Assembly: GCF_963455315.2 (NCBI RefSeq)
Contig: NC_083314.1
Location: 29,246,013 to 29,310,012, forward strand
Origin: Globicephala melas
Taxonomy: Eukaryota > Chordata > Mammalia > Artiodactyla > Delphinidae
Reading direction: 5' to 3'
Length of the DNA stretch: 64,000 bases
Shown here: one piece after another, positions 23,699-36,419 of the stretch
Position numbering within the stretch: the stretch's first letter is position 1
How the letters are laid out: each line of letters begins with the position of its first letter
Translations under genes and position numbers: made by a program
The notes under the pieces: model-generated
Told to the model about the DNA's origin: nothing
The model's input: the letters and a program-made list of their open reading frames with translations, nothing else
Database searches by the model: none

Positions 23699-26600
23699 TA
23701 AATACACATCTATCAATAATTACATTAAATGTCAATGGACTAAATGCTCTGATCAAAAGGAATAGAGAGGAAGATTGGATAACAAAACAAGAGCCTACAA
23801 TATGCTGCCTACAAGAGATCTACTTTAGGGCAAAGGACACACATAGATTGAAAGTGAGGGGATGGAAAAAGATATTTCATGCAAATGGAAATGATGAGAA
23901 AGCGGGGGTAGCAATATCATATCAAACAAAAAAACTTCAAAACAAAGACCATAAAGATAAAGAAGGACACTATATAATAATAAAAGGATTAATAAAGAAG
24001 AGCATGTTACGCTTATTAACACATATGCACCCCATGTAGGAACACCTAAATACACAAACCAAATACTAAGAGTCTTGATAGGAATACAATGGAAGTAGGA
24101 GAATTTAACACCCCACTGGCATCAACAGAGATCTTCCAGACAGAAAATCAATAAGGCAACAGAGATCCTAAACATATCCTAAATAAAATAGATCCTAAAT
24201 GTATCCTAAATACAATAGAACAGTTAGATTAATTGATATTTTCAGGACATTACATCCCCAAAACCCCAGAATACACATTCTTCTCAAGGGCACATGGAAC
24301 ATTCTCTAGGATAGACAACATACTAGGGCACAAAGCAAGCCTCTAGAAATTTAAGAGGATGGAAATTATTTCAAGCATCTTTTCTGATCACAACAACATG
24401 AAACTAGAAATGAACCATAGAATGAGAAATAAGAAAAAATGATTACATGGAGATTAAGCAACATGTTATTAAAAAACCAATGGGTCAACATTGAAATCAA
24501 ACAGAAAATTTTAAAATACCTTGAGACAAATGACAATGAAAACACATCCATACAAAATCTAAGGGATGCAGTAAAAGTAATACTAAGAGGGAAGTTCATA
24601 GTGATACAGGTCTTCCTCAAAAAACGAGAAAAATATCAAATAAACAACCTAACCTACCACCTAAAAGAAGTAGGAAAAAAACCCAAACAAAACCTAAAGT
24701 CGGCACAAGGAAGGAAATAATAAAGATCAGAGAGGAAATAAGTAAAGTAAAGATTAAAAATACAATAGAAAAAAAAATCAATAAAACCAAGAGCTGGTTT
24801 TTTGAAAGGATAAACAAAATCAACAAACCTCTGGCCAGACTAAATAAGAAAAAAAGAGAGAGGACCCAAGTAAACAAGATAAGAAATGAAAGAGGAGAAA
24901 TAACAACTGATACTGCAGAACTACAAATAACCATAAGATAATACAATGAACAATTATATGCCAAAACATTGGACAGCCTAGAAGAAATGGACAAGTTTCT
25001 GGAAACATCAGCCCACCAAAACTGAATCAAGAAGAAAGAGACAATTTGAACAGACTTACCACTAGAAGTAAAACAGAACCTGTAATTTTAAAATTCTGTG
25101 CAAACAAAAGTCCAGGACCGGATGGCTTTACTGGGGAATTCTACCAAACATACAAAGAAGAATTTATACCCATCCTTCTCAAACTCTTCCAAAAGATTGA
25201 AGAGGAGGGAACATTCCCACTGTCATTCTATGAAGCCTCCACTCTGATACCAAAACCAAACAAAGACACTACCAAAAAAGAAAATTACAGGCAAATATCT
25301 TTGATGAACATAGATGTAAAATCCTCAATAAAATATTAGCAAACCAAATCCGACAACGCATAGAAAAGATCATACACCATGATCAAGTTGGATTCATCCC
25401 AGGGTCACAAGGATGATTTGACATATACAAATCAATCAGTGTGATACATCAATAAAAGAAAAGACAAAAACCATATGATCATCTCAATAAATGCAGAAAA
25501 AACATTTGATAAAATTCAACATTGATTAATGATAAAAACTCTCACCAAAGTAGATATAGAGGGAACATATCTCAGCATAATAAAAACTATTTATGACAAA
25601 TCCACAGCCAACATAATACTCAATGGTGAAAAGCTGAAAGCTTTCCCACTAAAATCTGGAACAAGACAAGGATGTCCACTCTCACCTCTTCTATTCAACG
25701 TGGTATTAGAAATTCTAGCCACAGAAATCAGACAAGAAAAAGAAAGAAAATGTATCCAAATTGGAAGGGAAGAGGTAAAATTGTCATTACAGGCAGATGA
25801 CATGATACCATATATAGAAAATCCTAAAGACGCTACACAAAAACTATTAGAACTGCTAAATGAATTCAGCAAAGTAGCAGGGTGCAAGATTAATATACAG
25901 AAGTCTGTTCCATTTCTTTACACTAACAATGAAATATCAGAAACAGAAAGTAAAAAAAATCAATTCCTTTTAAAATTGCATCAAAAAAATAAAATACTTA
26001 GGAATAAACCTGACCAGGTTGGTGAAAGACTTATATGCTAAGACCTAATAAACTGTAATAAAGGAAATTGAAGATAATTCAAAGAAATGGAAAGATATAC
26101 CATGCTCTTGGATTGGAAGAATTAATATAGTTTTTATGGCCATACTACCCAAAGTAATCTACAGATTTAAGGCAATCCTTATCAAATTATCCAAGACATT
26201 TTTCAGAGAATCCTAAAGTTTATATGGAACCATAAGAGACCCAGAATTGCCAAAGCAATCCTGAGGAAAAAGAACAAAGTTGGAGGCATAACCTTCCCAG
26301 ACTTCAGATAATACTACAAAGCTACAGTAATCAAAATAGCATTGTATTGGCACAAAAACAGTTGTATGGATCAATGAAACAGAATAGAGAGCACAGAAAT
26401 AAACCCTCACACAATTAATTAATTGGTCAATTAGTCTTTGACAAAGGAGGCAAGAATATACAATAGAGAAAACACAGTCTCTTCAGCAATTGGTGTTGGG
26501 AAAGCTGGACAGCCGCATGGAACTCAATGAAGTTAGAACACTCTCTCACACCATATACAAAAATAAACTCAAAATGGCTTAAAGACTTAAATATAAGACA

Positions 26601-27217
26601 TGATACTGTAAAACTCTTAAAAGAGAACATAGGCAAGACATTCTCTGACATAAGTCATAGCAATGTTTTCTTGGGTCAGTCTCCCAGAGCAAAAGAAATA
26701 AAAGCAAAAGCGAACAAATGGGACCTAATCACACTTATAAGTTTTTGCACAACAAAGGAAATCATAAACAAAATGAAAAGACAACCTACGGACTGGGAGA
26801 AAATATTTGCATACGATGTGACAGACAAGGGCTTAATTTCGGAAGTATACAAACAGCTCATACAGCTCAATATCAAAAAAACAAACAACCCAATCAAAAA
26901 CTGGGTAGAAGACCTAAATAGACAATTCTTCAAAGAAGACGTACAGATGGCCAACAGGCACATGAAAAGATGCTCGACAATGCTAATTATTAGAGAAATG
27001 CAAATCAAAACTACAATGAGGTATCACTTCACACTGGTCAGAATGGCCATCATCAAAACATCTACAAATAATAAATGCTAGAGAGGGTGTGGAGAAGAAA
27101 AGAGAACCCTCCTACACTGTTGATGGGAATGTAAATTGATACAGCCACTATGGAGAACAGTTTGGAGGTTCCTTAAAAACTAAAAATAGAGTTACCATAT
27201 CATCCAGCAATGCAGCA

Positions 27218-27260
<43 letters not shown>

Positions 27261-27412
27261 GGAATATTACTCAGCCATAAAAATGAAATAATATTTGCAG
27301 CAACATGGATGGACCTAGAGATTATCATGTTAAGTGAAGTAAATCAGACAGAGAATGACAAATATCGTGATAGCACTTACATGTGGAATCTAAAAATATG
27401 ATACAAGTGAAC
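23699..27412 (+). pseudogene. L1 ORF2 remnant (copy A)
   Basis: ORF2 encodes the endonuclease and reverse transcriptase. The endonuclease part is recognisable near 23848-24000 (VRGWKKIFHANGN), the reverse transcriptase at 25046-26041 (KSPGPDGFTGEFYQ, then TRQGCPLSPLLFNVVLE) and the C-terminal part at 26527-27081. In the catalytic segment the residue before ADD is Gln (SLQADDM near 25780-25803), where L1 normally has Phe. Multiple stops and frameshifts separate the segments, and about 190 bp near 27215 seem replaced by a CA run. Confidence 0.88.
27220..27259. repeat. (AC)n microsatellite inside L1 copy A
   Basis: About 20 CA units, located where the ORF2 C-terminal coding sequence jumps from the CCAGCAATGCAGCAAT region to AATGGAATATTACTCAGCC. 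Confidence 0.97.
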
Positions 27413-27620
27413 TTATTTACAAAACAGAAACAGACTCACAGGCATAGAAAATAAACTTATGGTTACCAAATGGGAAGTGGTGGAGGGATCAATTAGCAGT
27501 TTCAGATTAGGAGATACACAATACTATATATAAAATAGATAAACAAGATCTTACTGTATAGCACTGGGAACCATATTCAATATCTTGTAATAAACTATAA
27601 TGGAAAAGAATCTGAAAATG

Positions 27621-27623
<3 letters not shown>

Positions 27624-27671
<48 letters not shown>
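27624..27671. repeat. (TA)n microsatellite in L1 3'UTR
   Basis: About 23 uninterrupted TA units shortly before the L1 3' end. Confidence 0.97.
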
Positions 27672-27673
<2 letters not shown>

Positions 27674-28151
27674 GAATCAGTTTGCTATACACCAGAAAAC
27701 TAACACAACAATGTAAATCAACTATACTTGTATTCTAAAAAATCACTGTAAAACTATTGACTTTAGCTATAAAAATACCCTGCTATATAGCTTTTTGGGC
27801 TCCTCTGACTCTGGATTTTGTAGGTATGGGCTCTGATCAAAATGACCTATGTCTCTTATCCCACCTAGCAACATTATTCTATTCTATTTATTTAATTATA
27901 TTCTGGAATAAAATATTTCCTTTGATCTGTCAGAATGTTAAGTATTTTCATTTGCTTTCACTTAAAATTCTCAAACAACACAAATTATTACATTAGATCA
28001 GGGCCATCCTTGAGGTGTGCGAGCACTAGCAAATATTTTTTGTGTGGTTTTGTCTATGTAAACAACTTGGCAAAAAAATGTCAGAAAATGGATAGGTGAG
28101 AACAAGTGCCTGGGCTGCACAGGAACCAAGCTCAAGGCTCAGGGGTGAATT

Positions 28152-28414
28152 TTTTTTTTTTTTAACAGTCTCTTTAAAAATTAATTATTTAACTTATTTA
28201 TTTATTTATTTGGCTGTGCCAGGTCTTAGTTGCAGCATGCAGGACCTTTAGTTGTGGCATGTGAGATCTTTAGTTGTGGCATGAAAGATCTTTAGTTGCA
28301 GCATTTGAACTCTTAGTTGTGGCATGTGCGATCTAGTTCCCTCACCAGGGATCGAACCCAGGCCTCCTGCATTGGGAGTGCAGAATCTTAGACACTGGAT
28401 CACCAGGGAAGTCC
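28152..28414 (-). mobile_element. CHR-type SINE, reverse
   Basis: T-rich tail, GGCTGTGCCAGGTCTTAG, four TTAGTTGTGGCATG-like units and CACCAGGGAAGTCCC. Duplication CTCAGGGGTGAATT at 28138-28151 and 28415-28428. Confidence 0.95.
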
Positions 28415-28429
28415 CTCAGGGGTGAATTC

Positions 28430-29029
28430 TTAATAGTCAAGCCCTGAACTTACACTTTACCCTGTCAAACTTGCATAAGAGTCACTCAAAAGCAAGGTAT
28501 AAGCATCAGCTGGTGACCATCTCACACAATTCCACAAAATTGGCTGGTATTCCACAATACCAGCCAATAGAAACTATCTATTCTCATGTCATCCTCCTGG
28601 AACCAGAGCCCAACCCTGGGCCAGTCTGGGATGACTCATATACACAAATCCTGGAGTTCCTTGGGGCATCTGGTCAACCCCAAGGGGAGAGCAGTTGAGG
28701 GTTGGAGAGCACCTTGGAATTTGGTCTGCATCTGTGGCACCTTGTTACAATGGCACTGCCAGCTCCAGCTGGTCCCAGCCAACAGAGGGGAGTCAGAAAT
28801 TAAGGAGGACACTTCAAAGTACAGGGCTTCTTGAGGTGTGGGTCCTATAATGCAGGGCAGGGGTCCCACTTGCCTGGGTTTAAGGATTATACTCTGAGTC
28901 TTTACTTCCCACTTAAAAATTCTATTTCTGATTTTTAAAATAATTACCTGTATATCAAGGAATATTTACAAATTACAAAATATTTCCAGGAATCCTACCA
29001 CTAAATATTAATCATTCATATTCATTTGA
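28430..29029. other. Intergenic, nothing recognised
   Basis: Open frames on both strands near 28471-28869 show no recognised domain. The sequence is moderately GC-rich; no splice-bounded exon is supported. Confidence 0.35.
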
Positions 29030-29130
29030 CTATTAAGTGGCTACTCTATGCCAGGCACTGTGCTGGGAGCTGTGAATAGAACTGCATACAAGATAGACAC
29101 AGTCCCTATCTCCATGAAGCTTATACTTTA
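29030..29130 (+). repeat. Ancient L2/MIR-class fragment
   Basis: Contains CTATGCCAGGCACTGTGCTGGGAGC and CAGTCCCTATCTCCATGAAGC, a common ancient mammalian repeat; the family assignment is unsure. Confidence 0.45.
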
Positions 29131-29379
29131 GCATGTTGGTCGTATTTTTAATTACTAATTAAATTTTTTTCAATTAGATAATTCATTTACATGGTTCAGA
29201 TTCAAGAGGTACAAAAGAGTAGACAACAAAATATTCCTTTTTAGGGCAATGAAAATACTTTGTATGACATTATACTGAATATATTCTTTATACATTTGTT
29301 CAAACCCATAGAATGTACAACACTTGTATCTATGTGAGAAAATGGATTTTAGCTGAAATTATTGTTGTAATCATTTCAC

Positions 29380-29470
29380 AATATATATAAATCAAACCAT
29401 CTTGCTGTATGCCTTACACTTATATAGTGATGTATGTCAGTTATTTCTCAATAAAACTGGGAAAAAAAAG
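29380..29470 (+). repeat. L1-like 3' end
   Basis: AAACCATCTTGCTGTATGCC.. and TCAATAAAACTGGGAAAAAAAAG resemble an L1 3' terminus with A tail. Confidence 0.4.
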
Positions 29471-29659
29471 AATGTACAATACCAAGAGTGAACCCCAAGG
29501 TAAACTATGGACTTTTGGTAATTAAAATGTGCCAATGCAATTCATCCATGGTTTAAAAAAAAAAAAAAAGTACCTGTTGGATGAGTGAGTATATGGGAAA
29601 TCTTTATACTTTCAATTTTGTTGTAAATCTAAAACTTCTTTAAAAAAATAGTCTTAAAA

Positions 29660-30160
29660 AAATTTCCTGTCTTCACTCATTTTTTCTCCCTGAAGTCCAT
29701 CAAAATTATATGTATATAATAAAGTACAACCCAAAGTATGCATATTCCTTCTCACCACTTTTATTTAAAGCAAAGAGTAGCATAGAAAATACAAACCACT
29801 TAATACATATGTATCTAGGTTTTTTCATGTAAAATATACCTTCAAGATTATTCTATATGAATTCCTAAGGAGTTTTCCCTTTCTATCTTATAGTTGCATA
29901 ATACTGAGCCAAATATTGTAATTATTTAACAAGTTATCCCTGATGGATGTTTTAATTTATTTTCCACACTATGCTGCATTAGTTAACTTACACATATTGC
30001 AAATCTGTGAGCATACCACAAAATACCCTTACAAATGGAATTGTTGCATCAAAAGGTATGTGAATTTATAATTTTGATAGGTATTGCCAAATTGTTTTCC
30101 ATGGAGTTTGTACCAAATAACATTCCAGCCAGCAATGGATGAGAGTCTTGATGGCTGGTG
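29660..30160 (-). repeat. Ancient L1 3' fragment
   Basis: Reversed old L1 3' pattern, with TTTGATAGGTATTGCCAAATTG near 30074 and CATTCCAGCCAGCAATGGATGAGAG near 30121. Confidence 0.6.
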
Positions 30161-30819
30161 ACACTGATGTATTCCCTTTCAGGCTTAGTTTTCTTAACCA
30201 CTTTCAGATCATATGGCACACACAGTTTGATTTTTTTCCTTTGTAAAACTATTTTATTCTCCAAGTAGAAAGAAGTGATCTGTTCTTTCCAAAAAAGTGA
30301 TCTACTATTTCCATCATACTCTTTTCCATGTTTCATGCATAGTTGACACCACCCAAGGTTATAAAAAGCTGAGCCATATTATAGTTTCCTTTTATATTTT
30401 ATTTTCCTGTTTCTAGAACTTAGTAAGTCCAAATATTTAGTAAGCAGGATTTAGCCAGGTAACCAATCATATTTACACTGGAAACAATGAGGCCATGTTC
30501 AGAGCCAGGCCACTTATCTTTGCATTAGATGGAGGGAAATAGCAGAAGTCAGCAGCAGGGCAACAGCAAAACATTGAGGGATAGTGCTTCTGCTTGTGCT
30601 GGACAGATCATTTCCCATGATTACGGTGATCTAGGATGTGAAGTGTGAGAAAAGAGAGATGTTTAAAATGCAGTGATAAGCACTTTTTACTTAGCTTTGT
30701 TCAAATCTGCTCACACACACACATTCTAAGAAAACAAAGCTGCTTTCATTTTATTTTTTAAATACAAAATATTCAAGAATACCACTCATCCATAAATACT
30801 TTCCTAAATTTTAAAAATT

Positions 30820-31035
30820 GTGTACTGTTTGTAATTTACTTTTCCTCATCTAATGTATCAAAATAATTTTATCATGCCATTAAATAGTCTTCTCCAGCAT
30901 TTTTAATAACTGCAATGTATCCATCATAGGGTGAACACATATTTATTTAACCAATCCTCTAACGTTTTAATGTTTGGAGTAGGGTTTTGTTTTTTATTTT
31001 AGAAGCTGTGATATCAGCATATTACCTGGGACAAA
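30820..31035 (-). repeat. Ancient L1 3' fragment
   Basis: Reversed old L1 signature: AACTGCAATGTATCCATCATAGGGTG and TATTTATTTAACCAATCCTCTAACG. Confidence 0.55.
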
Positions 31036-31327
31036 TGGGTCATTTTCCTACTCATATTCCCCATAACAATATCTTATGAAAATAATTTTAGGTTTCTTAT
31101 TATTTGCAAGGGACAGCTTTATATGCATTACGGGAAGCAGAGCTAAACCATTCATAAAAGAATTGTATTCTGTTTAGAAATCCAGATTATTTACAAATTT
31201 AACAAGATAATTAACATACAAGGCAGTGTGGGCTCTGTCCCAATGAATGATACAGTCAATAAGAGAAAGGATTAAGAAGGAGAGATTACTGGATTACTAG
31301 GTTTCAGTGTGTCAGGAAAGGCTATAT

Positions 31328-31456
31328 GTAGACAGTGATACTCAACCTGTACTGTGACTCATCTGGGCCTCACCCCCAGAGATTCTGATTACACTGGCCT
31401 GGGTGGGGTTCACACATATGCATTTTAATAGCCATCATGAGGACCACTGGTGTAGA
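31328..31456 (+). repeat. MER5-like hAT element
   Basis: Starts CAGTGATACTCAACCTG, contains GGGCCTCACCCCCAGAGATTCTGATT and ends near GAGGACCACTGG, matching the short MER5/Charlie layout with degraded terminal inverted repeats. Confidence 0.7.
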
Positions 31457-31459
31457 AGA

Positions 31460-32559
31460 TGTACCTGTAAGAATCTTGAAGGATAGGTAGATTCACATAG
31501 AAAAAAATAGGGTGCTGGATATTATAAATGGGCAGAGAAGGTTGTGAAGATCTATATAAACAATGGACAGAGATAAGAAATATTCATGCAGAAATATAGA
31601 CTCTTGGAATTTAGAACTGGGAGGAACACAAAGACAGTCAAATCACTCTGCTCACATACCTTTCTAGTTCCCTTTAGATGACCCAATAGTTCACAGGAAC
31701 TTTTACCTACAGAATCTTATCTGACTTTCATCCTTACTCTGTGGGGTAGGAAGAGATGATTAACCCTGTGTTACAGTTGAGGAAACCCCAACAATTCTTG
31801 GCCAAAGACTAATATTGGACTCTGCACAGACTTAGTAGAAGTGAGAAAAAGAGTAGAAAGATAATTAGGGGAATTTCCATTTTCCATGATGGCAGGCTAT
31901 GTTATTTGGGCCATATTTCTACTGAAGCCAACTTAAAATGATATAGTATGAAAAAAACTTAAAAGTTATTGAAGAGATAACTTTTTCAAAATTATTGAAG
32001 AGATAACTTCTTAAAAGTTATTGAAAAGAAAGCTCAAAATTAAGAAGTCAAGAAACAAGAAGGAGGTGGCAGGCCACAGTTCACTCTTGCCTGGGGTATT
32101 TGCAGATCTGGCTGGAAACAGTGGAGAAATTGAGCTAAGACTCAAAAGGGAAGACTGAACCAGAGTATACCTGCTTTCTTTATTTTTTTTTTGCTTCCCT
32201 TTTCTTATTTCCCTTCAAGTGGGAGGAGTTTGGGGTGGAGTGGGGAAAGAGAACTTGAGTTTGGAAAATGAATGCTGACCTTATGAACACTTGCAGCTCA
32301 AGTTAACACTATCAGGCACTAAAATATATTTACTTTTAAATGGTTACAGATTCTTGGTATACAGGTGCTTGGCATTTGCAAATGCGAAGCCTCTCTGGAG
32401 GAAAGAATTCTTATCCTCAGCCTCTGGAAAATTTCACAAATAAACTTTCAAGGGAAAAATGTAGCACAAAATCAAAGATAAATTAGCACAACAAGGAAAT
32501 AAAGTGCAATGAACTAATAGAAAAACCAGCATAAACTAGCCCCCAAAGACCTCAAATGC
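31460..32559. other. Intergenic, mostly unrecognised
   Basis: A weak MIR-like stretch lies near 31740-31810 (GAGGAAACCCCAACAATTCTTGG). A short direct repeat of TTATTGAAGAGATAACTT occurs near 31967-32005. No exon was recognised. Confidence 0.35.
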
Positions 32560-33340
32560 TAGAAAGAGATTTTTAATGATAATTATGTATAAAAATTTTG
32601 ACAAGCTTAAAAATATCTTCAGGGAACAGGAAACTGTAACAAGTGGAATAATAGATTTGTAAAAGAACCAAATAAAGCTTCTACACATGAAAAAATAAAA
32701 TAACCCAAATTAACATTTCAGTAAAGTGGGTTTTAGAGTAGATTGAACACAGAAGAGAAAATGATAGACCTGGAAGATAGGTCAGAAGATTTTATATAGA
32801 ATGAGAGAGAGAGAAATATAGAAACTAAGGAAGAGAGGATAAGAGACTTCAGGGCAGAGTAAGAAGTTTCCAGAAGGAGAGAGAGCATTGGCAGAGGCTA
32901 TATTTGAAAGGATTATGTTTGAGAGTTCTCCAGAAAGGTGAACCGTATCAATCTACAGATTCAAGAAGCTTAATGAACTCCAAGGAAGATAAACAAAAAG
33001 AAAACCATAACTAAACACATCACAGTAAAACTGCAGATAATCAAAGAGAAAGAGAATATTTTAAAAACATACACCCAGAGAGAGAGAGAGAGATTACCTT
33101 CAAAGTAGCCAAAGTCAGATTGATAGTTAACTTCATTAGCAAAAAATAGAAACCAAAAGAATATGGAAGGACTTCATTAATTCATTGAAAGAAAATAACT
33201 GCAAACCTAAAATTCTATGCTGAATAGAAACATGTATAAAGAATGAAGATAAAATAAACACATTTCAGATCAAGAAAAAAAAAGAGTTCATCACCAGCAA
33301 ACATCAATAAATTAAATGATAAAAAGAAGTGATACACATA
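32560..33340 (+). repeat. Ancient L1 ORF1-region fragment
   Basis: Plus-strand old L1: GAAGAGAAAATGATAGACCTGG near 32751, CACATCACAGTAAAACTGC near 33016, and GAGTTCATCACCAGCAAAC near 33285. It parallels the L1 remnant at 10.6-11.8 kb. A short (GA)n lies near 33077. Confidence 0.6.
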
Positions 33341-34339
33341 TGGATAAGAATGAATTCTGCATCAGGCAGCAAAATTTGTCCTCTAGTTACCCCTCCTTCT
33401 CTGTTTTTCTCTTCCTGCTTTTCAACATCCTATAAAACAATGTCTTGTGTAAAACATCTGTGCTTGTAATATCTAGAGGGGTTCCTGTTTTCTGTTCTGC
33501 TTCATGATTTTCTGCTGTTCTTTCTCGGTTCTTCTCCATGTGCCACTTCCTGGACCAGCTTGGCTTTCTCAGGCTCCAGGCCCTTCAGCTACATCTTCAG
33601 TCTCTCCCTCTCATTCTCACTCTTCCACTCCCTGATCTCCAAACAGTGTTTGCAGTTCTGACTCTCATACTCTGTGACACAGAGGAGTGTCCGGCCACTC
33701 TAAAAGGTCACTGGTGTCCTCCTCACACAGTGGACGAGCCAGGTATTTTTGGACTGAGAGGATATAAAAAAATGTCCCTGGTGATCTTTGGTTTTCCCTA
33801 AAACAAACCTTATTCAGCATAAAGCTATTGGGACATTCTGCAGGTATTATCCCCAATTTGGGGGCATGGTCTGTGAGAGATACCACCCAGTAGCTAGTTG
33901 GCACCTTGCCTCCCTCTCAGGCCTGAGCTGTGGCGAACGATGGAACTACTATGTTTGGGGTGGTGCCAGAGTCCAGTGACTCCATGAACTCGTCCATTTT
34001 TGGAGTCTGACTAATGTACTGCCTTCCAATGAAGCACACAGAGCTCCCTGATGTCAGCAGCACTCTCATCTCCATTCCAAACCTTCTCCATCCCCCCAGC
34101 TTCTCATCTCTTTATGCCCTCTTAGAAGCTTCTTCTAGAACATCATACCTCTAGGATACAAGTCTAACTTTGTCACTCTCTTCCTTAAAATCTTTCATTT
34201 ACCTAGATGGGATTAGTATCTTTAGTAACTTCAGGACATTAACCTTTATATAAAGGATATTAAAAACTTCCAATAACTTTCTTTCTTAGGCAGAGTGAGC
34301 TTTCTAACATGGAACCTGAACCATGGCACTCCAGATCTT
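33340..34339. other. Intergenic, unrecognised
   Basis: Plus open frame 33538-33801 begins with an ATG and is leucine-rich, but no domain or splice context supports it. The rest is pyrimidine-rich and may be a degraded repeat. Confidence 0.3.
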
Positions 34340-34735
34340 AGAAGCATATACCATCCCTTCCAGTCTTCTCAGGATAAAATTCACTCTTCTTAACTGTCCC
34401 TCAAGGTCCTCACCTCCTATCTAGCCTCATATGGCACTGTTCCTTACATGTTCCACTCGCTCTCAAAGTTCCAGCCACACTGGAATGATTTTAGTTCTTC
34501 AAATATTCCATCCTGTTTTCTGTACCTAGAATATCTCTCCTTCTCTTCTTGGTCTAATTCTTTCTCACTATATAATTGCTTCAACATCACATCCTCCAGG
34601 AATTATTCCTGGACTCCAAATTTGACTGGATGCTATAGGTACTTATCTAGAGCACCGTATCCCCTTATCACACTGCACTGTAATGTGCTGACCCATTGTG
34701 AGCATACAATAGAAACCTGTTTCATGAAATAAAGT
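34340..34735 (+). repeat. L2 LINE fragment
   Basis: AGGATAAAATTCACTCTTCTTAACTG, GTCCTCACCTCCTATCTAGCCTC and GTTCCAGCCACACTGG follow the L2 3' order. Confidence 0.65.
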
Positions 34736-34850
34736 TTAATATATGTATTTTACTATGCACCTATCATATGTCACTCTCTAGCACTGACATGACAACATCA
34801 AGCTTTTACAAGGCACCATTTATATATGTATATATATGTATATATAATAT

Positions 34851-34900
34851 ATATTAGCTAATATGTGTGTACATATTTGTACACACATATTAGCTAATAT
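34851..34900. repeat. Perfect 23-bp-arm hairpin
   Basis: Bases 34851-34873 are the exact reverse complement of 34878-34900, leaving the four-base loop TATT. It follows a TATATG-rich run and precedes a TATC tetranucleotide run. Confidence 0.95.
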
Positions 34901-34933
34901 CTATATCTATCTATCTATCTACCTATCTATCTA
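34900..34933. repeat. (TATC)n microsatellite
   Basis: About eight TATC units with one ACCT interruption. Confidence 0.95.
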
Positions 34934-34934
34934 T

Positions 34935-35559
34935 GCAGCTTAGTTAAGCACTATATTTGGCAGATACTTACTCTAAAGCAGAGAGACTTTCTGGGTTATG
35001 GTATACCATATTGGGGTATAGATCACAAGAGCAAGGACCAAACCTCTGTGCACTTCATAAGGAAACAGGTAATTATTTCAGCCCAAATACCCATACTGAC
35101 CAAGTGGCTACAGTAAAGGTGGAGAGCCACAAGGCCATTCTCCCTCGAGTCCAGCAGGAGACAGAGTGAAGCTGGAAGGCTAGAGCCAGCCACAATCACC
35201 ACTGGCCCAGGGAGGCAGAGGGCCAAAGGCAGGCAGAGAAGAAAGGGTGAACAGTGAAGAAACATGCATTTATTGGTGAAAAATAAATCACAGAAAACAT
35301 AGGATGTTGTTGGTGGAGGAGTAGGCTAGGTGTGCTTTTAAAAAGTATGTGGTTGATGAAATATGGCCACAGATTCTGAATTGAAGTATTTTCCGTCAAG
35401 AGGTGCTCTTTCCTCCGCCGCCTTAATCTGGGCTTTCCCAAAGAATGTGGCAGAAATGACTCTAGGCAGGTGTCCAGAGCCAGAGCTACAAGAGGACTTG
35501 CATTTTCCCCTTTGCCCCCTTGGAATGCAGCCCTGAAGCCCCCATTTGAGGAGCTGACC
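34935..35559. other. Intergenic, unrecognised
   Basis: Minus open frame 35338-35757 (139 codons) overlaps this and the neighbouring LTR-like sequence and lacks a recognisable protein family. Confidence 0.3.
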
Positions 35560-35845
35560 TAGCTTTCTGAGGATAAGAGGCAAAGTGAGTGGTCCAAGCC
35601 ACCAGCAAATAGCCAGAACCAAAGGCTGGGCCTGGTGACAGCGGAGGGCAATTCTTCTCAGAACTTCCAGCTTCGGATCCTCCAGCTGAGTGAGTGAGCC
35701 CAGGTAAAAACAGCAGAGGAACCTCCAACCAATCCACAGAATCATGGGAATTTCCATGATTTCTCCATGGAAATAATAAAGCCTTGTTTTATGTCACTGA
35801 AACTTAAAGTGGTTTGTCATGCAGCAATAGTGAACAACAAAGTTG
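35560..35845 (+). repeat. MLT1-like LTR, 3' part
   Basis: Ends with AATAATAAAGCCTTG, then CACTGAAACTTAAAGTGGTTTGTCATGCAGCAATAG, the usual closing series of MLT1-type LTRs. The upstream boundary is a guess. Confidence 0.5.
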
Positions 35846-36419
35846 TGTTTTGTGTCCTTTTTCTTCTTGGTGGTAAAGGCCTGAATGGAAAATAAAACAG
35901 AAGAAATTGACAGGAGGGAACATCAAAAACAGGCTGAGTACAGAAGAAATAGTTCCTGAGGAATCTTGTCTTGAATCTTCCTACTTCTACCCTCTGTATT
36001 CCCACCCCTCTAGTCATTTCTACTTCCATTCTGGTGGCTAACGGATACTTTTCATTGTTGTTATTTTTAGTTTAATTGAATGTAATGTAATCACCTAAAA
36101 TAATAGTTCAGTTTAATTTGGTTTAATGTTACAGTGTTCATTGTTCAAGAGAAATTGGCCCAGATAATTCTGTGGGGGTGGTAAAGAAATGGTCAAATGA
36201 AATAACTTAAGACTGGGTATAAATGAAAGCAAGACTCATTAGAGACTCCAGGGTCTAGAGAAAGGACTAAAAGAAAGTAGCTACCAATAAATTATTTGGT
36301 GAACCTTTATTATGTGCCCATTGTAAATAGAGCCACTGAAAACATCCTGCTCCAAACAGAAAAGCCAAAACATGTAGGGAAGAAGCATCAGTAAAAATAC
36401 TGGAAATCAAAACATCACA

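Larger units (their letters stand above)
20859..27743 (+). mobile_element. Near full-length, inactive L1 (copy A)
   Basis: A 6.9-kb plus-strand L1. The 5' end reads GGGAGATCCAGATGGCAG, as in mammalian L1 promoters, followed by a 1.5-kb 5'UTR, a broken ORF1 (22363-23156), a broken ORF2 (about 23699-27412) and a 3'UTR ending with a segment like TGCTATACACCAGAAAACTAAC. An (AC)n run replaces part of the ORF2 end and a long (TA)n sits in the 3'UTR. No clear target duplication was found. The 5'UTR differs from that of the 48.1-49.5 kb L1 piece, so it represents another or older subfamily. Many stops and frameshifts make it incapable of moving. Confidence 0.93.

Noticed and set aside
24617..25030. 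137-codon minus-strand open frame
   Set aside because: Antisense shadow of L1 copy A ORF2; the plus strand gives the reverse transcriptase homology.
35338..35757. 139-codon minus-strand open frame as a possible gene
   Set aside because: Overlaps LTR-like sequence, no family resemblance, no splice or Kozak support.
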